Shown: positions 1-6,251, counted from the first letter of the stretch. The stretch: 9,097 bases of DNA from an uncultured Coriobacteriaceae bacterium (GCA_900552365.1 URZP01000056.1:1-9097); one strand, 5' to 3'. Program-made: numbers and translations. The notes: generated by a model from the letters alone, not told the origin.

Positions 1-69
1 GTCTATCACCACGAAGAAACCCTTGCGGCATCGAGAGAGGAGGTGCTGGCAGGTGGAACCAAAAGGTGA
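1..69 (+). CDS. C-terminal end of an unidentified protein (partial)
   Basis: An open frame enters from the left edge and stops at TGA 67-69, giving the last 22 residues (ending EEVLAGGTKR). The tail is charged and helix-like, with no recognisable domain. The reason to treat it as a real gene end is the hairpin terminator that begins at the stop codon. Only the 3' end is present, so no function can be given. Moderately sure it is coding. Confidence 0.5.
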   Translation, partial: VYHHEETLAASREEVLAGGTKR

Positions 70-106
70 ACGCCGCCCTGGCGTGAGCGGCGTTCGGTGT
101 GGTTTT
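68..106 (+). terminator. Rho-independent terminator of the left-edge gene
   Basis: A perfect 9-bp GC-rich stem (GAACGCCGC 68-76 with GCGGCGTTC 87-95) has a 10-nt loop and is followed by a T-rich run ending TTTT at 103-106. The stem overlaps the stop codon of the preceding frame. The short T tract makes it a moderate terminator. Confidence 0.65.
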
Positions 107-164
107 ACTCACCTTGCTAGCTGTTCACCAGGAGGGTATTGCGACCTCCGGTCGCCTTTGCTGT

Positions 165-194
165 ATCCCCTTGTGTGCCCATGTACAAAGGGAT
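165..194. repeat. Imperfect inverted repeat (10-bp arms)
   Basis: ATCCCCTTGT (165-174) pairs with ACAAAGGGAT (185-194) at 9 of 10 positions across a 10-nt loop. A smaller hairpin, GCGAC/GTCGC (141-155), lies just upstream. Neither has a T tract. They sit in a gene-poor stretch of decayed sequence, and their function is unknown. Confidence 0.35.
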
Positions 195-204
195 GCATCG
201 CTAT

Positions 205-315
205 TCTGCGCCGGTGCTCGACGTCACCGCTTCGGTGGGCTCGGCAAATACGTTTCTCGCAATGTTCATGGTCGGCGTGATGCTCGATGTGCACATCGAT
301 GCCGAAGACCTGGGA
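205..315 (+). pseudogene. Possible fragment of an AEC-type permease
   Basis: In frame 1, 205-315 reads as a short hydrophobic, glycine-containing segment (core SANTFLAMFMVGVMLDVHID). It resembles a membrane helix of auxin-efflux-carrier (AEC) family transporters, where an N-T-F-L-A-M-like helix precedes an MxG turn. Only about 37 residues are present, against roughly 300 in a full transporter. The frame then runs out of phase into hydrolase-like sequence. Upstream, the frame has no convincing start or ribosome site. This is probably a relic left by deletion. The family assignment is from memory of the motif and is weak. Confidence 0.3.
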
Positions 316-550
316 CCTCATGCGCCTCATCGACTACGTTGCGGCGCGCGGCGCGTGGAGTCTGCGCGAACTCGGCTGCGTCGGCTTTTCCGGCGGTGGC
401 ATGCAGACGCTCTACCTCGCTGCGCTCGACGAGCGCGTGCGCTGGGCGCTCATCAGCGGCTACCTCTACGGCGTGCGCGACGCGCTGCTCACCCTCAACA
501 ATAACTGTAGCTGCAACTACCAACATAGCCCTCGCGGCTACTTCCTGTGA
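302..550 (+). pseudogene. Alpha/beta hydrolase (acetyl-xylan-esterase/dienelactone-hydrolase-like) internal fragment
   Basis: Frame 2 from 302 encodes TWDLMRLIDYVA, then a nucleophile elbow GCVGFSGGGMQTLYLAALDE (Ser codon 389-391, GxSxG), then an ISGYLYG segment and a LNNNCSCNY segment ending at 520. This is the central part of large alpha/beta hydrolases of the acetyl xylan esterase type. The N-terminal strands are missing. After 520 the frame leaves the family and stops at 548-550, so the acid and His of the triad are absent. There is no plausible start codon with a Shine-Dalgarno. It is about 72 residues of a protein normally about 300 or more, hence a remnant. Codon use is like the neighbours, so the decay looks recent or the fragment is host-derived. 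Confidence 0.65.
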
Positions 551-634
551 GAGTTTTTTGTTAAAGCAACGGCGCGAGAGTCCTCGTGGCACCCAGCAGC
601 ATCCTCCATATGTCTGGACTCTCTATGGCTGCGC
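551..634. other. Non-coding stretch before the pgsA promoter
   Basis: Holds a TTTTTT run at 554-559 downstream of a small hairpin, TAGCC/GGCTA (526-540). The hairpin lies too far from the T run to be a convincing terminator. No gene is supported here on either strand. Confidence 0.4.
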
Positions 635-663
635 TGGATAGACATCGCCGGAACGGGTATAGT
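635..663 (+). promoter_or_regulatory. Predicted sigma-70-type promoter for the pgsA cluster
   Basis: -35 TGGATA (635-640; 4 of 6 to TTGACA), a 17-bp spacer, and -10 TATAGT (658-663; 5 of 6). It sits 37 bases ahead of the GTG start chosen for pgsA and downstream of the decayed region, which suits the first gene of the cluster. Confidence 0.55.
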
Positions 664-699
664 ATCGAAAGTTTTGTCGTTAACCAGCGGGGGAGTCCT

Positions 700-1404
700 G
701 TGGGCATCAAGAAGAAGATCAAAAAGGAGCTTATCGGCACCTCCGATTACCCGTCGAATAAGATCTTTACGATCTCCAATTTCATCACCTTTACGCGCTT
801 GATCCTCACGCTCGTCTTTCTGTACCTGTTTGTGACGGACAACAACCGTGTCGTCGCCATTGTCATCTATGCCATTGCGGCTTCCACCGACTGGATGGAC
901 GGTCAGATTGCCCGCATGACTAAGACGGTCTCGTGGCTCGGCAAGGTTATGGATCCTATCTGCGACCGTGCGCTGCTGTTTACCGGCGTGCTGGGCTTAG
1001 TGGTCCGCGGCGAGCTGCCCATCTGGGTCTGCGTGCTCATTATCGGCCGCGATATCTACCTGGGCATTGGCACGCTCATCGTGCGCCACTACCACCGTCG
1101 CCCCATTGACGTCGTCTTTCCCGGCAAGATTGCCACGGCGCTGCTCATGACCGGTTTCTCGCTCATGCTGCTTGGGTTCCCCGTCGTGGACGGCTTGCAT
1201 CTGCTGCCCGCCACGTACACGGCATTCCCGGGCCTCAACGGCAGCTCGGTGCCCCTCGGCATCTTCTTTGTATACGGCGGCGTCATCTTCTCCATGCTCA
1301 CCGCTGTCATCTATTCCATTAAGGGAGGGGTGGCCATTAAACAGGCCATCGCACATCCCGAGGACGAGGACATCGACTTTCTTAACCCCGAAATCGAAGA
1401 CTGA
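700..1404 (+). CDS. pgsA: CDP-diacylglycerol--glycerol-3-phosphate 3-phosphatidyltransferase
   Basis: Makes phosphatidylglycerophosphate from CDP-diacylglycerol and glycerol-3-phosphate at the cytoplasmic membrane, the committed step to phosphatidylglycerol and cardiolipin. The 234-residue protein carries the complete CDP-alcohol phosphotransferase signature: D64, D67-G68, A71-R72, G81, D85 and D89 with family spacing. About six hydrophobic membrane segments surround it, and the N-terminus is basic. GTG 700 is chosen because GGGGGAG (689-695) precedes it and the protein then begins just before the conserved SNFITFTR segment. An upstream in-frame ATG at 586 would translate through the promoter. 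The acidic tail (EDEDIDFLNPEIED) is unusual. A gap of 65 bases with no terminator leads to the FHA gene. In Mycobacterium tuberculosis pgsA2 lies a few genes from garA, supporting ancestral synteny. A related CDP-alcohol transferase acting on another alcohol is the main alternative. Confidence 0.85.
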   Translation: MGIKKKIKKELIGTSDYPSNKIFTISNFITFTRLILTLVFLYLFVTDNNRVVAIVIYAIAASTDWMDGQIARMTKTVSWLGKVMDPICDRALLFTGVLGLVVRGELPIWVCVLIIGRDIYLGIGTLIVRHYHRRPIDVVFPGKIATALLMTGFSLMLLGFPVVDGLHLLPATYTAFPGLNGSSVPLGIFFVYGGVIFSMLTAVIYSIKGGVAIKQAIAHPEDEDIDFLNPEIED

Positions 1405-1469
1405 TTCATTGGGGTATGATTACGTACGGTACATTTTTTGCGGCACGTCCGCGATAGTTAGGGGTTGTC

Positions 1470-1904
1470 ATGGACAACAAGGATAACAATATGCCTCAGA
1501 ACGATAAGACTGCGGACGCTACCTGCGTTTTCCGTGTTCCTTCGAGCGATGTCACCGTTCCCGACCTTATGGCCAACGTGCGCATCACCGCTCCGGTACT
1601 GTCCATCGTTAAGGGTCCGCAGACCGGTGCTGCCTTTGAGCTCGAGGACGACGTGACCACCATCGGTCGCGATCCCGCGAACGGCATCTTCCTCAACGAC
1701 ATGACGGTCTCGCGCAGCCACGCACGCATTATTCGTGAGGGCCTGGGCGCCCGTATTGAGGATCTGGGGTCGCTCAACGGCACCTGGGTCGACGGCGCCA
1801 TCGTCAACGGCGCTCCGCTGCACGACGGCTCTTCCGTTCAGATCGGTACGTTCACGCTCATCTACCACGAGAGCACGCCGGAGCGCATCGAAACCGGTGA
1901 GTAG
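1470..1904 (+). CDS. garA: GarA/OdhI-like FHA-domain signalling protein
   Basis: A small (144 aa) cytoplasmic phosphothreonine-binding protein. The FHA domain occupies about residues 43-135 and shows the family landmarks G66-R67, S81-R82-S83-H84 and N103-G104-T105 followed by V107-D108-G109. The N-terminal tail contains ATCVFR (17-22). This lines up with the ETTSVFR motif of mycobacterial GarA, so T18 falls at the second threonine, a kinase target there. In mycobacteria and corynebacteria this protein, when unphosphorylated, binds and tunes 2-oxoglutarate and glutamate enzymes; phosphorylation makes the tail fold onto its own FHA domain. The partner enzymes here are unknown. The start ATG 1470 has only a weak AGGGG upstream. 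The stop is 3 bases before the MerR gene, so the two are translationally close. The garA-MerR order matches Rv1827-Rv1828. Confidence 0.8.
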   Translation: MDNKDNNMPQNDKTADATCVFRVPSSDVTVPDLMANVRITAPVLSIVKGPQTGAAFELEDDVTTIGRDPANGIFLNDMTVSRSHARIIREGLGARIEDLGSLNGTWVDGAIVNGAPLHDGSSVQIGTFTLIYHESTPERIETGE

Positions 1905-1907
1905 GTA

Positions 1908-2792
1908 ATGGCCGAACGCAATTATCTGAGTATCGGCCAAGTCGTCAACCTTCTTCGAGGCGCATACCCCGATCTATCGAACTCAAAAATTAGATTTCTA
2001 GAAGATGAGGGGCTCATCACCCCTCATCGTACGCCTAAGGGGTATCGCCAGTACTCCAAGGAAGACGTTGACCGTCTCGAGGTCATCCTGCACCTGCAGA
2101 AGACCCGCTACATGCCGCTCAACGTCATTAAGCAGCGCTTGGAAAACGCAACGGACCTGTCCACTTTGGCCTACGAGGTGGGTCTTCTGTCCGATGTTCC
2201 GCTGAAGACGGAGCCCAAGGAGACCAAGCAAAAGCTGCATCCCATCGAGACGATCCCCGACATGCTCGGTGTTGACATTTCGTTTATCCGCTCCCTTGCC
2301 GAGAACGATCTTATCCGCATCATCAAGAGCCCGCAGAACCGTGAGCTCGTCGATGGCCGAGATTTCCCGATTATCCGTTACTGCTCGGAGCTGTCGCGCT
2401 TTCACATTGAGCCGCGCAACCTGCGTCAGTACGTATCGTCGGCAAACCGCGAGTCCTCGATGTTTGAGCAGGTTCTCGTGAGCATGCTCGGCATGGATAC
2501 CTCCGATGACGAGCGCGACGCCAAGCTCGAGCGCGCTTTTAAGAAGCTGCACGACCTCACCGAGGGTGTGCATACCGCGCTCCTTAAGAACCGTGTCTTT
2601 GAGTCGCTCAACGCCGTGGTCGAGGACGCCGACATCGATGCTCTCGATGAGGAGATTGCGCGTTCCGAGTCCACCAAGGCTAAAAGCGATGGGGCAAGCG
2701 TTCCCGCGGTTACCGCGCACGACGAGTCACTCGTGCAGCCGTCCAAGGTCGTCGTCCCCTCGCATAACTCGTCTGCTAACGCGGGTAAATAA
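1908..2792 (+). CDS. ftsR: FtsR/Rv1828-like MerR-family transcription regulator
   Basis: A 294-aa DNA-binding protein. Residues 6-75 form a MerR-type winged helix: IGQVVNLL, then KIRFLEDEGLI (27-37) and GYRQY (45-49). Two further blocks match the mycobacterial Rv1828 / corynebacterial FtsR family from memory: IEPRNLRQY with S-A-N-R-E-S just after (from 167), and VHTALLKN (221-228), where homologues have LHTSLIK. In Corynebacterium glutamicum, FtsR lies next to odhI and promotes ftsZ expression, so a role in division-gene control is inferred. No cysteine pattern of metal-sensing MerR proteins is seen. About 50 residues at the C-terminus (from about 245) are polar, low complexity and probably disordered, making it longer than the mycobacterial homologue. 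Start ATG 1908 follows the FHA stop by 3 bases, with GGTGAG upstream. A gap of 36 bases leads to apt. Confidence 0.85.
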   Translation: MAERNYLSIGQVVNLLRGAYPDLSNSKIRFLEDEGLITPHRTPKGYRQYSKEDVDRLEVILHLQKTRYMPLNVIKQRLENATDLSTLAYEVGLLSDVPLKTEPKETKQKLHPIETIPDMLGVDISFIRSLAENDLIRIIKSPQNRELVDGRDFPIIRYCSELSRFHIEPRNLRQYVSSANRESSMFEQVLVSMLGMDTSDDERDAKLERAFKKLHDLTEGVHTALLKNRVFESLNAVVEDADIDALDEEIARSESTKAKSDGASVPAVTAHDESLVQPSKVVVPSHNSSANAGK

Positions 2793-2828
2793 CCGCCGTC
2801 CACCCGGCAATCCATGAAAGGTCACGCC

Positions 2829-3359
2829 ATGTACGACTTCGAATCTCATATCGTCGATATCCCCGACTATCCCGAGCCCGGAGTCGTCTTTAAGGACATC
2901 ACACCGCTCTTTGGCAATCCCGAGGCTCTGAAGGCCATGGTGGATGCCCTGGCCGAGCATTTTGCCGACATGGGCATTACCAAGGTCGTAGGACCCGAGG
3001 CCCGCGGCTTTATGGTCGGTGTGCCCGTGGCCGTCGCCCTGGGTGCCGGCTTTGTTCCCGCACGTAAGCCGGGCAAACTGCCGCGCAAGACGGTCAGCGA
3101 GAGCTACGAGCTCGAGTATGGAACGGATTCTATCGAGATCCACGCCGATGCTATCAGCTCTAAAGATACCGTGTTGATTCTGGACGACTTGGTCGCGACG
3201 GGCGGAACCGTCGAGGCAACAGGTAAACTGGTGCGAGATATGGGCGCAAAGCTCGTAGGCTACGGTTGTATCCTTGAGCTTGCGTTTCTCAACCCGCGCA
3301 AGAAGCTCACGCCTTCTAACGAGGACGTTGAGCTCTTTAGCCTGGTAACGGTGGACTAG
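2829..3359 (+). CDS. apt: Adenine phosphoribosyltransferase
   Basis: Converts adenine and PRPP to AMP and pyrophosphate for purine salvage in the cytoplasm. The 176-aa product has the family N-terminus (IPDYPEPGVVFKDITPLF), the flexible loop around RKPGKLPRKT (79-88) with the Y93-E-L-E-Y-G segment, and the PRPP-binding loop LILDDLVATGGT (116-127) with the paired D119-D120. The length fits bacterial APRT. ATG 2829 is preferred over ATG 2814 because AAAGG (2817-2821) sits 7 bases upstream and homologues start near here. It lies in the middle of an envelope/division cluster with 36- and 32-base gaps and no terminators, so it is probably cotranscribed. Its link to the neighbours is not obvious. 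Confidence 0.93.
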   Translation: MYDFESHIVDIPDYPEPGVVFKDITPLFGNPEALKAMVDALAEHFADMGITKVVGPEARGFMVGVPVAVALGAGFVPARKPGKLPRKTVSESYELEYGTDSIEIHADAISSKDTVLILDDLVATGGTVEATGKLVRDMGAKLVGYGCILELAFLNPRKKLTPSNEDVELFSLVTVD

Positions 3360-3391
3360 CCGCTACTCTTAGATACCGGAAAGGAAGCTCC

Positions 3392-4498
3392 ATGCGCACA
3401 GCAAACACGCACAGAAACATGGCACGCTGCGCTGCTACGGCAACCCTCGCTTGTGTTTTGGGCCTGGGCCTCGTGGCTCCGGCCTACGCCGATACCGCAT
3501 CCGACCTTGCCGCTGCTCGTACCAAGCTCGAGCAGATAGGCACCCAAACCCAGCAAATTCATGAAGAACTCTCCGCACAGACGCAGGAGCTTGATCAGAC
3601 TGCAGGCGAGATCACGCAAAAGCAGCAAGAGATTGCCGAGGGCCAGGCAAAGCTTTCGAGCTACGTTGCCGGTGAGTACAAGACCGGTGGCCTGAGTCTC
3701 CTTCAGGTCCTGACGGGTGTCGACGACCTGGGCGACATGCTCAATCGTCTGTTCTACTACGGCAAGGTTTCCGACAAGCAGGCCCAGACCATTCAGGAGG
3801 TCAAGGACCTTAAGCAGCAGCTCACCGATAAGCAGACCGAGCAGGAGAAGAACGTCTCCGCGACGCAGAAGAAGGTCGACGAGCTCAATGCCCAGCAGGC
3901 TGAGGCCCAGAGTGTCGTGAACTCCCTGGATTCACAGCTGCAGGCCGAGCTTGCTGCCGAGGCCGAGGCCAACGCCGCGCTTCAGGCTGGCATCAATGCC
4001 AGCACCGCCGAAAAGGCCACGGTGAGCAACGACACCGCCGGTACGACCGAGAACACCCCCGCGCCCGCTCCTGCTCCCACGCCGCAGCCTTCGACGCCCA
4101 CTCCGGCTCCCACGCCGCAACCCTCGACGCCCGCTCCGGCTCCGACGCCTTCCGCGCCGAGCCAGTCCGTTGACGGCGGTTCCGTTGTTTCGCGTGCCTA
4201 CAGCAAGCTTGGTTGCGCTTATTCTTGGGGCGGCATTGGCCCGAACAGCTTTGACTGCTCCGGCTTTGTAAGCTACTGCCTCACCGGCCGTTATTGCCGC
4301 CTTGGCACCACGGGCACCTTTATGGGCTGGACTCGCGTGTCCGATCCCCAGCCTGGTGACGTTGTGGTTAACTCTTACCACACCGGCATCTACATTGGTA
4401 ACGGCCAGATGATCCATGCCTCCGATTACAAGACGGGCGTTATCATCAGCTCCGTTGCCGCTGGCATGAACAACAACTACATTTTCGTACGCTACTAA
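3392..4498 (+). CDS. Secreted coiled-coil NlpC/P60 peptidoglycan hydrolase (PcsB/CwlO/RipC-like)
   Basis: A predicted exported wall endopeptidase of 368 aa. There is a signal peptide with hydrophobic core (13-30) and an A-Y-A cleavage site at 31-33. Residues about 35-205 are a long Gln/Glu/Lys-rich coiled coil, broken by YVAGEYKTGGLSLLQVLTG (91-109) and a following L-N-R-L-F-Y-Y turn. That arrangement is typical of hydrolases regulated by the FtsEX membrane complex. A Pro/Ala/Thr linker (about 222-262) leads to the NlpC/P60 domain (263-368), with catalytic C289 in DCSG, H330 in YHTG and H342 in MIHAS. Start ATG 3392 is supported by GGAAAGGAAG (3377-3386). The regulator FtsEX is not in the window, so that partnership is inferred. 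It is the last gene of the cluster, followed by a strong terminator. Confidence 0.88.
   Translation: MRTANTHRNMARCAATATLACVLGLGLVAPAYADTASDLAAARTKLEQIGTQTQQIHEELSAQTQELDQTAGEITQKQQEIAEGQAKLSSYVAGEYKTGGLSLLQVLTGVDDLGDMLNRLFYYGKVSDKQAQTIQEVKDLKQQLTDKQTEQEKNVSATQKKVDELNAQQAEAQSVVNSLDSQLQAELAAEAEANAALQAGINASTAEKATVSNDTAGTTENTPAPAPAPTPQPSTPTPAPTPQPSTPAPAPTPSAPSQSVDGGSVVSRAYSKLGCAYSWGGIGPNSFDCSGFVSYCLTGRYCRLGTTGTFMGWTRVSDPQPGDVVVNSYHTGIYIGNGQMIHASDYKTGVIISSVAAGMNNNYIFVRY
4073..4159 (+). repeat. 33-bp tandem repeat encoding the Pro-rich linker
   Basis: Units start at 4073, 4106 and 4139 with a period of 33 bases, the last being partial. They encode APTPQPSTPTP, APTPQPSTPAP and APTPSAP. The two full units differ at only a few positions. 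The array separates the coiled coil from the NlpC/P60 domain and is a likely site of length variation. Confidence 0.8.
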
Positions 4499-4521
4499 TT
4501 TATTACTACAGCGAACGAACG

Positions 4522-4559
4522 TGGGCCTCGCGATCTTGAGTCACGAGGCCCATTCTTTT
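4522..4559 (+). terminator. Rho-independent terminator of the pgsA-nlpC cluster
   Basis: TGGGCCTCG (4522-4530) pairs perfectly with CGAGGCCCA (4544-4552) across a 13-nt loop, followed by TTCTTTT (4553-4559). It lies 23 bases after the NlpC/P60 stop codon and ends the five-gene cluster. Confidence 0.88.
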
Positions 4560-4584
4560 GCCCCTACCGTTTGCCTTAAGATAA

Positions 4585-4621
4585 GGACGGCTATCTAGTA
4601 TTCAAAACTAGATAGCCGTCC
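4585..4621. promoter_or_regulatory. Perfect 15-bp palindrome, operator-like, upstream of degV
   Basis: GGACGGCTATCTAGT (4585-4599) is the exact reverse complement of 4607-4621 around a 7-base centre (ATTCAAA). No T tract follows, so it does not look like a terminator. Its inner 30 bases (4588-4617) recur at 26 of 30 positions in the promoter of the DUF1836 regulator on the other strand (6263-6292). The palindrome fills the region just upstream of, and partly where, a -35 box for degV would lie. It is best read as a binding site for a dimeric regulator. Confidence 0.7.
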
Positions 4622-4634
4622 AATTGATGAGAAA

Positions 4635-4646
4635 GACGGCTATAAT
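4635..4646 (+). promoter_or_regulatory. Predicted degV -10 region with partial half-site copy
   Basis: TATAAT (4641-4646) is a consensus -10 hexamer 30 bases before the degV start. No good -35 hexamer exists at 16-18 bp spacing; the best candidates match 2 of 6. The bases GACGGCTAT (4635-4643) repeat the arm of the palindrome just upstream (4587-4595) and overlap the -10. A poor -35 with an adjacent operator suggests activation by a bound protein. Confidence 0.45.
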
Positions 4647-4675
4647 TGTTGAGGAACAAATAGAAAGGACCCTCA

Positions 4676-5542
4676 ATGAGCTGGGCGCTTATCTCCGATT
4701 CGAGCTGCAATCTTCGCGATTGGCAGCCAACCGCACCTCATACCACCTTTGCATTTGCACCCCTTAAGATCCGAGTAGGGGAGCGCGAGTTTATCGATGA
4801 CCTCACACTCGACGTTCACGAGCTCAATTGCGCCGTGCAGGAGGAGTCGAGCGCTTCTTCGAGCGCATGTCCGAGTGTGGGTGAGTGGGCTGAGCTTTTT
4901 AAGCTTGCCGATAAGACGATCTGCATGCCCATCTCCGAGGGCGTCTCGGGAAGCTACAATGCCGCGGCCACCGCACGTGACATGATGCTTGCCGAAGAGC
5001 CCAACCGTCAGATTCATTTGGTCAATTCACGCGCAGCCGGCGGCAAAATGGACCTGATTTTCCTGCTGTTCGACCGCTATCTAGCAAGTAACCCGGATGC
5101 CTCCTTTGAGGATGCCTGCGCCTACTTCGATAGCTTGGAACAGAACAGCAAGATCCTCTTTAGCTTATGCAATTACGAAAACCTTGCGAAGGCCGGACGT
5201 ATCCCTAAGGCGGCCGGCGTAATTGCCAACAAGCTCAATATCCGCATTTTGGGCACGGCAAGCGAAGCCGGCAAAATTGAACTCGTTGGGCACACGCGTG
5301 GCGAAAAGAAGATGCTCACCAAGATTATTGACACCATGGAAGCCGAGGGTTTCACGGGCGGCGAGGTCGTTATCGACCACGTCGAGAATGAGGCGGGCGC
5401 CCAGGCACTTGCCAGCCGTATTGTGGAGCATTGGCCAGGCTCCAAGACTATCATCATGCCCTGTAACGGGCTAGATTCATACTATGCCGAGATGCACGGC
5501 CTCATCATCGGCTACGGCATGGGCGTGGCTTCGGGCCGATAA
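4676..5542 (+). CDS. DegV-family fatty-acid-binding protein (FakB-like)
   Basis: DegV proteins bind a long-chain fatty acid; FakB members present it to the kinase FakA for phosphorylation and phospholipid synthesis. The 288-aa product has the family start SDSSCNL (7-13), a SSACPS loop (62-67) in place of the usual T-S-x-P-S, the SGSYNAA motif (91-97) that contacts the fatty-acid carboxylate, NSRAAGG (domain junction) and a C-terminal YYAEMHGLIIGYG segment. Start ATG 4676 has AAAGG (4664-4668) upstream. The gene stands alone, between a terminator upstream and a bidirectional terminator downstream. No fakA is in the window, so the FakA link is family knowledge only. Its promoter palindrome is shared with the convergent DUF1836 regulator gene, which suggests control by that protein. 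Confidence 0.88.
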   Translation: MSWALISDSSCNLRDWQPTAPHTTFAFAPLKIRVGEREFIDDLTLDVHELNCAVQEESSASSSACPSVGEWAELFKLADKTICMPISEGVSGSYNAAATARDMMLAEEPNRQIHLVNSRAAGGKMDLIFLLFDRYLASNPDASFEDACAYFDSLEQNSKILFSLCNYENLAKAGRIPKAAGVIANKLNIRILGTASEAGKIELVGHTRGEKKMLTKIIDTMEAEGFTGGEVVIDHVENEAGAQALASRIVEHWPGSKTIIMPCNGLDSYYAEMHGLIIGYGMGVASGR

Positions 5543-5555
5543 CGTTCAACCAAGC

Positions 5556-5606
5556 AAAAACACGGGCGGGACAAAGTGACAGATGGCTCTTTGTCCCGCC
5601 CGTGTT
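5556..5606. terminator. Bidirectional terminator between degV and the DUF1836 gene
   Basis: A perfect 18-bp stem (5559-5576 with 5589-5606) encloses a 12-nt loop. AAAAA at 5556-5560 supplies a U tract for the - strand transcript; the + strand side has only TTATACATT. It lies between two convergent stop codons (5542 and 5616) and probably serves both genes. Confidence 0.88.
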
Positions 5607-5615
5607 ATACATTGA

Positions 5616-6227
5616 CTAGCCATTAAACCCATTGAACTTGAGGTAGCTCATCAGGTACGCCTTCGATACAAAAGACGAAACCGCACTGCGTACGAGCAGC
5701 GATTCGCGCGTAACCTGATGTGCGGTATCGGGCACGGGAGTCTGCTCAACGGAAAACGCCGCACGAATCGATGCCTCAAGTTGATCGACTACATAATCGA
5801 AAGCCGTCGGAGCGTCGTAGCTTAAGCGCTGAATATTAAAGAGCGCCTGAACCGCAGCAATGGGCAGCACCTGCTTAAAGATACAAATGGCGATGAGACG
5901 CGCAATCTGCTCACGACCATACTGCTTTTTAACCGGAGCAGGAACGAGGCCGACTTTCACGTAGTTATTGATCATCGATGGCGTGATAACGGGCTGCTCT
6001 ACGCAAATCGAAAGCGGCTCCATCCACAGCTCGATGTATTCAATGACCTGGTCACGGTAGAGCGTTACGTTGGGCAGCTGATCATAGCGCGACAGGCTCA
6101 ACGCGTTGAGGTTACGCACCATATCGGACTGAATAAATGCATCCGGCAGCACCGTCGGCTGAATATCCTCCGGCTTAATGCTGACCGATGTATCGGACAT
6201 CGGGATAACGTATTTAGCATGGTTCAT
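5616..6227 (-). CDS. DUF1836-domain (MerR-like) putative transcription regulator
   Basis: A 203-aa predicted DNA-binding protein. The DUF1836 region spans about residues 50-150: LPNVTLYRDQVIEYIELW, then the helix-turn-helix/wing-like ITPSMINNYVKVGLVPAP (81-98), KKQYGREQIARL (100-111) and an ICIFKQVLPI segment. The family is related in fold to MerR proteins and its targets are largely uncharacterised. The first 45 residues and the C-terminal 50 are not recognised. The start is ATG at 6227 because GGAGG (6238-6234, - strand) lies 6 bases upstream; a longer frame back to 6338 would read through its own promoter and the trxB terminator. It converges on degV. Its promoter holds a near copy of the degV palindrome, pointing to autoregulation plus control of degV. 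That regulatory link is inference. Confidence 0.8.
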   Translation of the reverse strand: MNHAKYVIPMSDTSVSIKPEDIQPTVLPDAFIQSDMVRNLNALSLSRYDQLPNVTLYRDQVIEYIELWMEPLSICVEQPVITPSMINNYVKVGLVPAPVKKQYGREQIARLIAICIFKQVLPIAAVQALFNIQRLSYDAPTAFDYVVDQLEASIRAAFSVEQTPVPDTAHQVTRESLLVRSAVSSFVSKAYLMSYLKFNGFNG

Positions 6228-6251
6228 AAGAGACCTCCGTTCGTTTTCTAT

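Noticed and set aside
1405..1469. Possible promoter (TATGAT at 1415-1420) between pgsA and the FHA gene
   Set aside because: No -35 hexamer at acceptable spacing was found, so it is not strong enough to list as a feature.
1998..2720. 240-codon - strand open frame opposite the MerR gene
   Set aside because: It lies opposite the well-conserved MerR-family gene, has no recognisable domain and no ribosome site.
4585..4621. Palindrome read as a second terminator for the NlpC/P60 gene
   Set aside because: A strong terminator with a T tract already lies at 4522-4559. The palindrome has no T tract, and a diverged copy with a broken stem is kept in another promoter.
5077..5084. CTATCTAG inside degV, resembling the operator arm
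   Set aside because: Only 8 bases match, it is inside coding sequence, and no inverted partner is nearby; chance is the simplest explanation.
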